From Alcanivorax sp. S71-1-4 (lineage in GTDB: Bacteria > Pseudomonadota > Gammaproteobacteria > Pseudomonadales > Alcanivoracaceae), in NCBI RefSeq assembly GCF_009846755.1, contig NZ_AQOR01000005.1, forward strand, positions 124,001 to 188,000: 64,000 nt of DNA. The letters are read 5' to 3'. The notes beneath the pieces were generated by a model. The model was not told the origin of the DNA. It saw only the letters and a program-made list of their open reading frames with translations, and made no database searches. Each line of letters begins with the position of its first letter. The stretch's first letter is position 1. A program made the position numbers and the translations under genes. Positions 17,717-25,821 of this stretch are shown here, piece after piece.

Positions 17717-18118
17717 TCAGCCTTCCAGATACTGCGGCTCGGTGACCGGCTCCAGCCAGGTCACGTTGCTGCCATCCAGCATTTCCTGCACGGCGATGTG
17801 GCTCATGGCCGTGCGGTCGGTGGCGCCATGCCAGTGCTTGTGTCCGGGCGGGCACCAGATGGAGTCACCCGCACTGACTTCCACCCGCGCCTCGCCTTCA
17901 CATTGCGTCCAGCCCTTGCCGGCAGTAACGATCAGCAACTGCCCCAGTGGATGGGTATGCCAGTTTGTCCTGGCACCCGGCTCGAAGGTCACCAGCGCGG
18001 AGGTGATGCGCGAAGGCGCCTGGGCCTGCAAATGAATCGGGTCGATACGCACCTGGCCGGTAAAACACTCGGCCGGGCCAGGCATGGAGGCTTGCGAACC
18101 GTTTCTGTTGAGCATCAT
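17717..18118 (-). CDS. Cupin-domain protein (mandelonitrile-lyase-like single cupin)
   Basis: The 133-residue protein is one cupin barrel. Cupin motif 1 reads FEPGARTNWHTHPLGQLLIV, and motif 2 reads PPGHKHWHGA. The His residues and Gln are the probable metal ligands. There is no signal peptide in the chosen start (ATG 18118, preceded by GGAG at eight bases). It is paralogous to the exported cupin at 20097-20606: both share the GSQAS, RIDP or RVDP and WCPPG patterns. A metal-dependent lyase, isomerase or dioxygenase is possible, but the reaction cannot be assigned. Confidence 0.85.
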   Translation of the reverse strand: MMLNRNGSQASMPGPAECFTGQVRIDPIHLQAQAPSRITSALVTFEPGARTNWHTHPLGQLLIVTAGKGWTQCEGEARVEVSAGDSIWCPPGHKHWHGATDRTAMSHIAVQEMLDGSNVTWLEPVTEPQYLEG

Positions 18119-18185
18119 GAGGCATTCTCCTGATCGGGTATCCGTCCCGGCGGCCACGAACCGCCTTCACCATTGTCGTGCCGGA

Positions 18186-19280
18186 TTACAGGTTTTCCTG
18201 GAAAAACGTGGTCAGTTTGGCAAACGGAATCTTGTCCGGTTGATCATAAAGGTCCACATGGTTGGCGCCCTCGATGATCACCAGTTCCTTCGGTTCCGCC
18301 GCCGCCGCATAGGCCGTCTCACTGAAATAACGCGAGTGCGCCTTTTCACCATGCACCAGCAACAGCGGGCGCGGCGAAATCTCGTCGATGTAGGTCAGCA
18401 GCGGCATGTTCATGAACGACAGCGGATTGGTGAGCGTCCAGGAGGCATTGGAATTGATCGAGCGCGGATGGAAACCACGCGACTTCGATTTGTAATAGCC
18501 CGCATACTCCACGACAAACTGCGGCTCGCCGCCCTGCAACTCGAGGGAAACCGGGCCCACCGCCGGCTGGCCGTTTTCCGCATCGCTCCAGCGCTGCCGG
18601 CTCAGTTGTTCCAGCGTCTTCGTGCGCTCTTCCTGGCTCAGGCTGTCGTTGTAGCCCCGCGCCATGACACGGCTCATGTCGTACATGGTGCTGGCCACCA
18701 CCGCCTTGATGCGCTTGTCCGCCGCAGCGGCATTCAGTGCCATGCCACCCCAGCCGCAGATACCGATAATGCCGATCCGCTCACGGTCGACCTCGGGCAG
18801 CAGGCCGAGAAAATCCACTGCCGCGCTGAAATCCTCGGTGTTGATATCCGGCGACGCCACATGGCGTGGCTGGCCACCGCTTTCCCCGGTGTAGGAGGGG
18901 TCAAACGCCAGCGTGACGAATCCGCGCTCGGCCATGGTTTGCGCGTACAGGCCGGAGGACTGCTCCTTCACCGCGCCGAACGGGCCACTGACGGCAATGG
19001 CCGGCAGCCGCGCACCGCGTTCTTTCGGCTGATACAGATCCGCCGCCAGCGTAATACCGTAACGGTTCTGGAAAGTGACCTTGCGATGATCGACCTTGTC
19101 GCTCTTTTCAAATGTCTTGTCCCACTCATCACTGAGCTGTGCGGATGAGTGACCGAAAGCGGGTGTACTGATGGCTGATCCAATGCTCATGGCGGCGATA
19201 CCTGCTCCTGTCATTTTCAGTAGATGACGGCGGCCGGCATCCGGCTCGCCCTCACCGCGCGTTTCAATCTGTTTGCTCAT
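18186..19280 (-). CDS. Tat-exported alpha/beta hydrolase (YcjY/dienelactone-hydrolase-like)
   Basis: The 364-residue protein has a twin-arginine signal (AGRRHLLKMTGAGIAAMSIG) followed by ISTPAFGHS. The hydrolase core shows FDPSYTGESGGQPR, the nucleophile elbow GICGWGG with Cys rather than Ser, and a C-terminal ANHVDLYDQPDK that supplies the His. A Cys nucleophile is typical of dienelactone hydrolases and YcjY proteins. Tat export implies a folded periplasmic enzyme. GGAG precedes the ATG. It sits between a cupin and a carboxymuconolactone-decarboxylase-like gene, a combination that suggests processing of a lactone or ester. Confidence 0.88.
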   Translation of the reverse strand: MSKQIETRGEGEPDAGRRHLLKMTGAGIAAMSIGSAISTPAFGHSSAQLSDEWDKTFEKSDKVDHRKVTFQNRYGITLAADLYQPKERGARLPAIAVSGPFGAVKEQSSGLYAQTMAERGFVTLAFDPSYTGESGGQPRHVASPDINTEDFSAAVDFLGLLPEVDRERIGIIGICGWGGMALNAAAADKRIKAVVASTMYDMSRVMARGYNDSLSQEERTKTLEQLSRQRWSDAENGQPAVGPVSLELQGGEPQFVVEYAGYYKSKSRGFHPRSINSNASWTLTNPLSFMNMPLLTYIDEISPRPLLLVHGEKAHSRYFSETAYAAAAEPKELVIIEGANHVDLYDQPDKIPFAKLTTFFQENL

Positions 19281-19337
19281 GCTGATTTCTCCGTTGCTGA
19301 TACGTTACGGCGCACGCCATGCTGTCATGGCCACGCG

Positions 19338-20087
19338 TCACCGCTGTGTATGTTGTGCCAGCGCCGCGCGAGTGCGCTGCGCCGTCCCGGCGTTCACGTG
19401 CTCGGCCAGCACATCGGCCAACTGGTGCAGTTGTGCCGGTGTCAGCCCGGTGTTCATGCCCATGCCAATGTGCGCCTGCAACTGCGGCCCGGCCCCGTCG
19501 ATGGCGGCCAGCATGGCGATGGTGGCGATTTCCCGGTCCGCCCAGCTCAGGTTGTCGCGGGCAAAGATGTCGCCGAACAGATGGGTCTTCAGGTATTCAT
19601 CAATGGCCGGCGCGAACTCGAACAGGGCGCCCTGCACCGGGCTGCCCACCAGCCGCGTCTGGTTGGCGGTGCCCGCCGCCAGCAAGGCGTCGCCCTGCGG
19701 AATCGGGCGGCGCGGTGTCACACCGGCGTCATCACGCAGGCCCTGTTGCTGGCGGTCTTCCACCACCGCCATCAGCACACCCAGTGCATTCAGGCTGCGG
19801 GGAAACCCCGCGTAGGCATAAAGCTGGACCAGCACTTCCTTGCCGTCATTCACGGTCAGGCCGGCGTCCAGCCCCTGGTGCAGCGCCGTCTTCAATGCGG
19901 GCAAGTCACCCGCGGCGGCATGGGCGGCGACGGCGACGATCGCCTGCTGACGTGCGGTAAGCGTCTGTTCCTCGTGCATGGTGGCCACCTCCGGTTGTGT
20001 GCTGTGCGGTGCCTGTCCCCAGACGGGAGAGAGCGCGGCGCAGAGGGCCGCAATGAGCAGCAGGGCGGGAAAACGTATCCGGTTCAT
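19338..20087 (-). CDS. Exported carboxymuconolactone-decarboxylase/AhpD-like protein, two CMD repeats
   Basis: The 249-residue product carries a signal peptide ending near PVWGQA. It contains two CMD-type repeats: residues ~45-110 (LKTALHQGLDAGLTVNDGKE, then QLYAYAGFPRSLNALGV) and ~165-240 (DREIATIAMLAAIDGAGPQL, QAHIGMGMNTGLTPAQLHQL). I see no CxxC pair of the AhpD peroxidase type, so a redox role is not supported. It lies between the hydrolase and the exported cupin, with GAGGTG ahead of the ATG. CMD-like proteins of this kind usually travel with cupins and hydrolases. The reaction is unknown. Confidence 0.87.
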   Translation of the reverse strand: MNRIRFPALLLIAALCAALSPVWGQAPHSTQPEVATMHEEQTLTARQQAIVAVAAHAAAGDLPALKTALHQGLDAGLTVNDGKEVLVQLYAYAGFPRSLNALGVLMAVVEDRQQQGLRDDAGVTPRRPIPQGDALLAAGTANQTRLVGSPVQGALFEFAPAIDEYLKTHLFGDIFARDNLSWADREIATIAMLAAIDGAGPQLQAHIGMGMNTGLTPAQLHQLADVLAEHVNAGTAQRTRAALAQHTQR

Positions 20088-20096
20088 GTCCGCACC

Positions 20097-20606
20097 TCAT
20101 CGGCTCGTCGCGTCAGGTGCGGGCTGTCCCCGGTACTGCGCATCGCTGACTTTTTCCATCCAGGTGACATTGTCGCCCTGTTCGTTCTGCCCGGTGACGA
20201 CCAGATGTGTCATGCCGGTCTCGGCCGCCGCGCCGTGCCAGTGCTTCACGCCCGGAGGACACCACACCACATCGCCCGGCCTGATCCGCTGGATCGGCTG
20301 CCCCCATTCCTGCGTCAGCCCCACGCCCTGGGTGACGATGATGTGTTGCCCTTTGGGGTGGGTATGCCAGGCCGAACGGGCACCCGGCTCGAACGTGACG
20401 TAGGCGCCCGACGCATTGATGTCGCCCGTGCCGGGGAACAGGGGATCGACACGCACCGCGCCGGTAAACACCTGCGCCGGCCCGGCAACCGACGCCTGGG
20501 AACCGGCGCGTCTGATCTGCTGCGCGGGCGGCTCGGCCACCGCTGCGCAGGCAGTGGATAACATCGCTGCAAAGAGTGCCGTTTTCAGAAAGATCGCGTT
20601 CATCAT
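20097..20606 (-). CDS. Exported cupin protein
   Basis: The 169-residue protein begins with a signal peptide (MMNAIFLKTALFAAMLSTAC, then AAVAE). The mature part is a single cupin: FEPGARSAWHTHPKGQHIIV as motif 1 and WCPPGVKHWHGA as motif 2, with intact His ligands. AGGAG precedes the first of two consecutive ATG codons (20606). It ends nine bases before the CMD gene start. The pairing of an exported and a cytoplasmic version of the same cupin in one operon is notable. Confidence 0.87.
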   Translation of the reverse strand: MMNAIFLKTALFAAMLSTACAAVAEPPAQQIRRAGSQASVAGPAQVFTGAVRVDPLFPGTGDINASGAYVTFEPGARSAWHTHPKGQHIIVTQGVGLTQEWGQPIQRIRPGDVVWCPPGVKHWHGAAAETGMTHLVVTGQNEQGDNVTWMEKVSDAQYRGQPAPDATSR

Positions 20607-20652
20607 CGTTCTCCTTTTTCCTGCCGCCCTCGCATGGCCGGCGTGCCGGGTG

Positions 20653-21168
20653 CTATGGCTGCGTCGCTGCCGTGGCACGCGCTATCGTGACGCGTCGTGA
20701 TCCGGAAAAGTGCAGATGCTCAAGGCCGTCGGTAATCCGTCCCAGATGCACCAGCCCGCGTGAATAACTGAAATCGCGATAGAAAATCGCCAGGTTGCCC
20801 CAGGGAGCGTAATAGGTCAGGTCACCGGTGGCAGGTTCAAACCCGGCGGGTGCCCCCTGTGTCGAAAGCGTGCCGGGCAAATCGGCCACCTTTTCGGTCG
20901 AAGCGTAGTCTTTCAGCGTCAGAGCCAGGGGCAGCAACGCCATGAAATCCCGCGTCGTGGCGTTATCTTCCAGCGTGGCGATGATGGCGTGGCGCTCCGC
21001 CGCACCCTCGTCGAACGTGATGCGAATGGTGTGCATGGTGCTGCCCTCCTCCTCATTACGCACTGACTGATCGCCGCTGAGCAGCGCCGGCATACCGGCC
21101 AGCATCGCCACCAGCGTCATCAGGGCAATACACATCCGGCCCCTCATCCCGCCACTTGCCCCGGTCAT
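20653..21168 (-). CDS. Cyclophilin-like-fold protein, probably exported
   Basis: The conserved part begins MHTIRITFDEG and continues with TLEDNATTRDFMALLPLALT, GAPAGFEPATGDLTYYAPWG and FYRDFSYSRGLVHLGRI, matching the small bacterial cyclophilin_like family (not classic PpiA/B). Two starts are possible. The ATG at 21168 overlaps the upstream MFS stop as ATGA and adds a hydrophobic leader (MCIALMTLVAMLAGMPAL) that could export the protein. The ATG at 21036 has a very strong GAGGAGGAGGG but gives a leaderless 127-residue form. I prefer the first because adjacent proteins are exported. Isomerase activity is not implied by the fold. Confidence 0.78.
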   Translation of the reverse strand: MTGASGGMRGRMCIALMTLVAMLAGMPALLSGDQSVRNEEEGSTMHTIRITFDEGAAERHAIIATLEDNATTRDFMALLPLALTLKDYASTEKVADLPGTLSTQGAPAGFEPATGDLTYYAPWGNLAIFYRDFSYSRGLVHLGRITDGLEHLHFSGSRRVTIARATAATQP

Positions 21169-22397
21169 GCCGCCACCACGGATGCAGCGCGCGCCGTCAG
21201 CAAGGCCAGCGCGGCAGCGCAGACCAGGATCAGGGCGCTGGCAATGAACGTGGCCTGATAACCGCTGCTGTCGAACAGCAGCCCGCCCAATGTGGCACCC
21301 AGCGCGATGGACAACTGAATGACCGCCACCATCAACCCGCCGCCCGCCTCGGCCTCCTCCGGCAAGGTCCGCGCCACCCAGGCCCACCACCCCACGGGCG
21401 CCGCCGTGGCAATCAGGCCCCAGGCACCCAGCAGCCCCACCACCACGCCGGTACGCGCGCCCAGCGCGGTCAGCAGGACGGCAATGGCGGCCATCAGCAG
21501 CGGAATACCCAGCAGCGTCCGGTAAAACCCCTGCCTGAGCACGGCATTGATCAGGGCGGTGCCCACGACACCGGCAACCCCTGTCATCAGCAGGATCAGC
21601 GACAGCGTGGTCACGTCCACCTGTGTCACGGTTTCCAGAAACGGCCGCACATAGGTGAACAGCACAAACTGGCCCATGAACAGGCCACCGACCGCGAGCA
21701 TGCCCAGGCGCACCACAGGCCGGCGCAGCAACCCGAACACACTGCGCGCACCGCCCGCCGCGACGGGACGTTTGCGCACCGGCATGGCAGGCAGGCTGTG
21801 CCACTGCCAGAGCAGCGCGATCAGCGCCACCGGCACCAGGCACAGGAAGGCGCCGCGCCAGCCAATGACCGCGCCCAGATAAGCCCCGAGCGGCGCCGCC
21901 AGCACCATCGCCAGCGCATTGCCGCCATTGAACACGGCCAGCGCCCGGGGCACCTCTCTCTGCGGCACCAGACGCATCGCCACCGCGGCGGACAATGACC
22001 AGAAGCCGCCGATCACCACCCCGATCAGGGCACGGCCGGCCATATAGGTGACATAGCCGGGCGCCATGGCCACCAGCACGCCGGACAGCCCCATCAACGC
22101 CGTCAGCCCGAGCAGCAGCGTCTTGCGGTCCACGCCCGCAGCGAGCACGGAAATCGACAGGCTGGCCAGCACCGCGAAGGCCCCCGACATGGCAATGCCC
22201 TGCCCGGCCATCCCCTCGGTAATACGCAGCGCGCCGGCAATGGGGGTGAGCAGACTCACCGGCATGAACTCCGACGCGATCAGCGCAAACACGCAGAGCG
22301 TCATGGCGAATACCGCACTCCAGTATGCCGGCACGGCGTCCGCGCGCTGTGGTACGGGGTTGTGGTCCGCGGTTTCGCCACCCACTTGTGCTGCCAT
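21165..22397 (-). CDS. MFS transporter, DHA1 type (NepI/AraJ-like)
   Basis: The 410-residue protein has about 12 hydrophobic segments with the sugar/purine-efflux flavour of DHA1: VFALIASEFMPVSLLTPIA in helix 1, GRALIGVVIGGFWSLSAAVA in helix 4, and FNGGNALAMVLAAPLGAYLG in helix 5. Sequence pattern is closest to NepI and AraJ-type efflux pumps. It is the first gene of the minus-strand operon, and its start faces the LysR gene across 258 bp. A weak GGAAAAG precedes the ATG. Substrate is not known; NepI itself exports purine ribonucleosides. Confidence 0.88.
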   Translation of the reverse strand: MAAQVGGETADHNPVPQRADAVPAYWSAVFAMTLCVFALIASEFMPVSLLTPIAGALRITEGMAGQGIAMSGAFAVLASLSISVLAAGVDRKTLLLGLTALMGLSGVLVAMAPGYVTYMAGRALIGVVIGGFWSLSAAVAMRLVPQREVPRALAVFNGGNALAMVLAAPLGAYLGAVIGWRGAFLCLVPVALIALLWQWHSLPAMPVRKRPVAAGGARSVFGLLRRPVVRLGMLAVGGLFMGQFVLFTYVRPFLETVTQVDVTTLSLILLMTGVAGVVGTALINAVLRQGFYRTLLGIPLLMAAIAVLLTALGARTGVVVGLLGAWGLIATAAPVGWWAWVARTLPEEAEAGGGLMVAVIQLSIALGATLGGLLFDSSGYQATFIASALILVCAAALALLTARAASVVAA

Positions 22398-22655
22398 TTA
22401 CTTTTCCGTCCGTGCAAGGGGACCGGCCCGCCCGCCGGTGCGGACGGCAATGTCATGCACAAACGTTATGCGCCCGGAGGCCGCGCAACAACGGCTCTTC
22501 ACTCATGGAAGCCATGAACAGGATGAATAGATAAAGAGGCATAAGGCGGTATAAGATGACTTTTCGCCGCCTATCACTTCGAGTTTTTCATTGATTTAAT
22601 CTTTATCTATCCGGCGCTGCTTCACGAAACGCATCAGAAGGGAGGCCATTCAACC

Positions 22656-23564
22656 ATGCGCGAAGAACTGGGCGATCTCGCCCTGTTTATGGCCGTGGCC
22701 GAAGCCCGGAGCTTCACCCGGGCAGCGGCTCAACTGGATCTGTCACAATCCGCGGTCAGCCATGCGGTACGTCGGCTGGAAGCCTCGGTGGGCATCAAGC
22801 TCCTGAACCGGACATCACGGCGGGTCTCCACCACCGATGCGGGCGAAAAACTGCTGGCGGCGCTGCGCCCGGGCCTGGGGATGATCAGTTCACGGATCGA
22901 GGAGTTGCGGTTGCTGGGCGATGCACCAAAGGGCCTGGTGCGGCTGGCCACCAGCAAACCGGCACTGCGCACCATTCTCTGGCCCAAGCTGTCGCAGATC
23001 GTGCGCGACTACCCGGAAATCCAGATCGAACTGAACCTGGAAAGCCGCCTCACCGACCTGGCAGCGGAGCGTTTCGACGCCGGCGTGCGGCTCAGGGAAT
23101 TTGTCGGCCCGGACATGATCGCCGTGAAAATCGGCCCCCCCATCCGCCTGGCCGCGGTGGCCACGCCACACTACTTCCAGACACATGGCACACCGGCGCA
23201 CCCTGATGACCTGGATCACCATGCCTGCCTAGTGCTGCGCTTCCATGCCCATGCCCCGGTCTACGACTGGGAATTCGAGAAAGACGGCGAAGAAATCGTG
23301 AAAAAAGTCTCCGGCCCTTTTATTTTCAGTGAAAGCGACATTTGCATCGAAGCAGCCAAGGCCGGGCACGGCATTGCCTTTGTCACCGAGCAGGAAGTCA
23401 TCAAGGATATCGAGAACGGGGCACTGCGGCGGGTACTGGCTGACTGGTGTCCACCGTTCGACGGCTACCACCTCTGTTATTCCGGCCGGCGCAACATCAG
23501 TTCCGCCTTTCGGCTGGTGATTGATCGGCTGAAGTATGACGAATTGGCCACGACCACCACCTGA
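22656..23564 (+). CDS. LysR-family regulator, probable controller of the divergent operon
   Basis: The 302-residue protein has the LysR HTH (LGDLALFMAVAEARSFTRAA, then QLDLSQSAVSHAVRRLE) and the C-terminal periplasmic-binding-like effector domain (LVRLATSKPALRTILWPKLS, DAGVRLREFVGPDMIAVKIG, EAAKAGHGIAFVTEQEV). GGGAGG lies at a good distance before the ATG. The divergent arrangement with the MFS-cyclophilin-cupin-CMD-hydrolase-cupin-MFS operon is the standard LysR layout, so I infer that it senses a substrate of that pathway. The 258-bp gap is relatively A+T-rich near the LysR start. Confidence 0.92.
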   Translation: MREELGDLALFMAVAEARSFTRAAAQLDLSQSAVSHAVRRLEASVGIKLLNRTSRRVSTTDAGEKLLAALRPGLGMISSRIEELRLLGDAPKGLVRLATSKPALRTILWPKLSQIVRDYPEIQIELNLESRLTDLAAERFDAGVRLREFVGPDMIAVKIGPPIRLAAVATPHYFQTHGTPAHPDDLDHHACLVLRFHAHAPVYDWEFEKDGEEIVKKVSGPFIFSESDICIEAAKAGHGIAFVTEQEVIKDIENGALRRVLADWCPPFDGYHLCYSGRRNISSAFRLVIDRLKYDELATTTT

Positions 23565-23570
23565 AATGAA

Positions 23571-23604
23571 CAAGGCCCGGCGGGCATTATCCGGCCGGGC
23601 CTTG
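23571..23604. terminator. Bidirectional terminator-like hairpin between lysR-type gene and grxD
   Basis: Perfect 11-bp arms CAAGGCCCGGC and GCCGGGCCTTG enclose a 12-base loop between the convergent ends of the LysR gene and grxD. There is no long T run, so efficiency is uncertain. Confidence 0.6.
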
Positions 23605-23623
23605 TGACAGGATCACATCACGC

Positions 23624-23944
23624 TCAGGCTGCCGTGGCCTCTTCCACCATCGGGCCCAGTTCACCGCTGCGGTGCATTTCCAGAATGATGTCGCTGCCAC
23701 CGATCAGCTCGCCCTTGACCCACAATTGCGGGAAGGTCGGCCAGTTGCCGTACTTCGGCAGGTTGGCGCGAATCTCCGGGGCTTCGAGAATGTTCACGTA
23801 GGCAAACGGCTTGCCAATCGCGGTCATCACTTCCACCGCGCGCGCCGAGAAACCGCACTGCGGAAACTGCGGCGAACCCTTCATGTACAGGATCACCGGG
23901 TTCTTCTCGATCTGCTCGCGGATCACTTCCATTACGTCGTCCAT
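23624..23944 (-). CDS. grxD: Monothiol glutaredoxin, Grx4 family
   Basis: The 106-residue protein has ILYMKGSPQFPQCGFSARAV, with the CGFS active site of class II monothiol glutaredoxins. It also has LPKYGNWPTFPQLWVKGELI and GGSDIILEM, which bind glutathione and the shared [2Fe-2S] cluster. These proteins deliver Fe-S clusters and sense iron, usually with BolA. An in-frame ATG at 23953 is also possible, but AGGG is too close to it; the ATG at 23944 gives an N-terminus equal to E. coli GrxD. The gene follows the hydantoinase-B gene by about 45 bp. Confidence 0.95.
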   Translation of the reverse strand: MDDVMEVIREQIEKNPVILYMKGSPQFPQCGFSARAVEVMTAIGKPFAYVNILEAPEIRANLPKYGNWPTFPQLWVKGELIGGSDIILEMHRSGELGPMVEEATAA

Positions 23945-23989
23945 AAGACTCATACCCTAAAACGGTGGCGGACAGGGGCGCCCAGTCTA

Positions 23990-25582
23990 TCAACAGTGCC
24001 GGCAACTCTCCATTGAGGTGGGCCACCGGCTATTCAAGCGCGCCAAACCCGCCGCCGCCGGCGGAGCCACCCGCAGCCGATCCCCCGGCCGCGCCTGGAC
24101 ACTCACCTTGCCCGGCAACGGCGTGCCATTGAGCAGGTTCTCGCCGGGCGCACCGGGCTGCCCGCCCGCCAGCCCCCAGGGCGCGTGGCGGCGGCGCTCG
24201 GTCAGCAGCGTCACCTGGGCCGGCGCCAGGAACTCCAGCTCGCGTACCAGCCCGTCACCGCCGGGGTGTGCGCCCGCGCCACCACTGCCCCGGCGCACGG
24301 CGTAGCGCCATACCCGCAGCGGATAATGCCGTTCCAGGCTCTCGATCGGGGTATTCAGGGTATTGGTCATGTGCGTCTGCACGGCGCTGAGCCCCGGCGC
24401 CTGCAAGGAACCGCCCATGCCGCCGCCCATGGTTTCGTAATAATCCCAGCCGGGCTGGCCGGCCCCGGCCTGCTGCCCCATGGCCAGGTTGTTCATGCTG
24501 CCCTGGCTGGCCGCCGGGATACGCGCAGGAATGGCCTGCGACAGCGCACCCAGCACGGCATCGACGATGCGCGAACTGGTTTCCACATTGCCGGCAGCCA
24601 CCGCCGCCGGGCGCCGGGCATTCACCAGCGACCCCTCCGGCGCGCTCAGGCTGATCGGCCGGAACAGCCCGGCGCAGGCCGGCACCGCCGCCGGCAGCAG
24701 GCAGCGGAAACAGTAATAGACGGCCGCCGCCGCCACCGACAGCGGGCAATTGATATTGCCCGGCACCTGCGGCGCGGTACCGGTGAAATCCACCTGCGCG
24801 CCCGCGCCGGCGATGGTCACCGTCACCACTACGGGAATATCCAGCGTGCCCTGACCATCGTCATCCAGCACGTCGGCGAAGCGGTAGCGGCCGTCGGGAA
24901 TGGCCGCGATCATCTGCCCGGCCAGCCGCTCACCATAGGTGTTGAGGGCCGCCACGCCTTCCTGAAACCAGTCTTCACCCCGTTCACCGACCAGCGTCGC
25001 CAGCCAGCCGGCCCCTGCGTCGCACGCGCTCGCCTGTGCAACGAAATCGCCAAAGCGCGGCGAGCGTTCCGGCTCCACGGTGCTGCCGGTCAGCCGCTGC
25101 ACCAACCACTGCTGCCAGGCGCCGTCACGGCGCAACCACTGCGGCGCAATCACCTCGCCCTCTTCTTCCAGATGCCGTGACACCGGCATGGAACCCGGCG
25201 CGGTGGCACCGATATTGGCGTGGTGCGCGCGCGTCACGGCAAACGCCAGTGGGCGCTCACCCTGGCCGAACACGGGCGCCACCACCGTGACGTCCGGCAG
25301 GTGCGTGCCGCCGAGGTAGGGGTCATTGACCACCAGCAACGCCCCCGGCTGCCAGTCCCGGCCGGCCACCAGATCACGCATGGCATAGGCCATGCTGCCC
25401 AGGTGCACCGGAATATGTGCCGCCTGCGCGCACAGCTCGCCGTCAGCATCAAAAATGGCGCAGGAGAAATCCAGCCGGTCCTTGATGTTCGGTGAAAACG
25501 CACAACGACGCAGCAGCGCCCCCATCTCTTCACAGATACCGGACAGGCGATTGGCGAAGATGCTCAGTTGCACCGCATCCAT
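23990..25582 (-). CDS. Hydantoinase B / 5-oxoprolinase-family subunit without adjacent HyuA
   Basis: The 530-residue protein matches HyuB: ANRLSGICEEMGALLRRCAF, KDRLDFSCAIFDADGELCAQ, AAHIPVHLGSMAYAMRD, VVNDPYLGGTHLPDVTV and RAHHANIGATAPGSMP near the front. Those conserved His and Asp residues form the metal site. Later come the ASQGSMNNLAMG and YYETMGGGMGG motifs. The family hydrolyses hydantoins, 5-oxoproline or related cyclic amides, normally with an ATP-using HyuA partner, often encoded next to it or fused. No HyuA is present in the flanks: argD is divergent upstream and grxD follows. AGGAG precedes the ATG. Confidence 0.93.
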   Translation of the reverse strand: MDAVQLSIFANRLSGICEEMGALLRRCAFSPNIKDRLDFSCAIFDADGELCAQAAHIPVHLGSMAYAMRDLVAGRDWQPGALLVVNDPYLGGTHLPDVTVVAPVFGQGERPLAFAVTRAHHANIGATAPGSMPVSRHLEEEGEVIAPQWLRRDGAWQQWLVQRLTGSTVEPERSPRFGDFVAQASACDAGAGWLATLVGERGEDWFQEGVAALNTYGERLAGQMIAAIPDGRYRFADVLDDDGQGTLDIPVVVTVTIAGAGAQVDFTGTAPQVPGNINCPLSVAAAAVYYCFRCLLPAAVPACAGLFRPISLSAPEGSLVNARRPAAVAAGNVETSSRIVDAVLGALSQAIPARIPAASQGSMNNLAMGQQAGAGQPGWDYYETMGGGMGGSLQAPGLSAVQTHMTNTLNTPIESLERHYPLRVWRYAVRRGSGGAGAHPGGDGLVRELEFLAPAQVTLLTERRRHAPWGLAGGQPGAPGENLLNGTPLPGKVSVQARPGDRLRVAPPAAAGLARLNSRWPTSMESCRHC

Positions 25583-25669
25583 GAAACGTCTCCTGATCAG
25601 TCACTCGGTGTACACATGATCACGTCATACTGCGCACGAATCGTGCCCCGTGCACCCGCCTGCGCATAA

Positions 25670-25732
25670 TTGCACCCTTCTCCCGGGACCGCTATTATCG
25701 AGCGCTTGCGGCAGCCCTGGCTGCCGTTTTTT
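25670..25732 (+). promoter_or_regulatory. Promoter followed at once by an intrinsic-terminator hairpin, upstream of argD
   Basis: TTGCAC (25670-25675) and TATTAT (25693-25698) are separated by 17 bases. Within about ten bases of the expected transcription start lies the perfect hairpin CGGCAGCC/GGCTGCCG (25709-25726, loop CT), followed by six T. Transcripts from this promoter would meet a terminator almost at once, 90 bp before argD. Either argDF is controlled by premature termination or the terminator serves other transcripts. Confidence 0.55.
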
Positions 25733-25821
25733 GTTTCGGCGGCCGGTGCCTTGCGCACCGGTCACCCGCACCCGGCAACGCCGGTTCGCAGATGCCTGAC
25801 ACAGGCAGGAAAGGCCCGAGG

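Noticed and set aside
20653-21843. Large frame starting inside the MFS gene and running into the cyclophilin-like gene
   Set aside because: Only the part after 21168 is protein-like; the rest is antisense or out of frame to the MFS gene.
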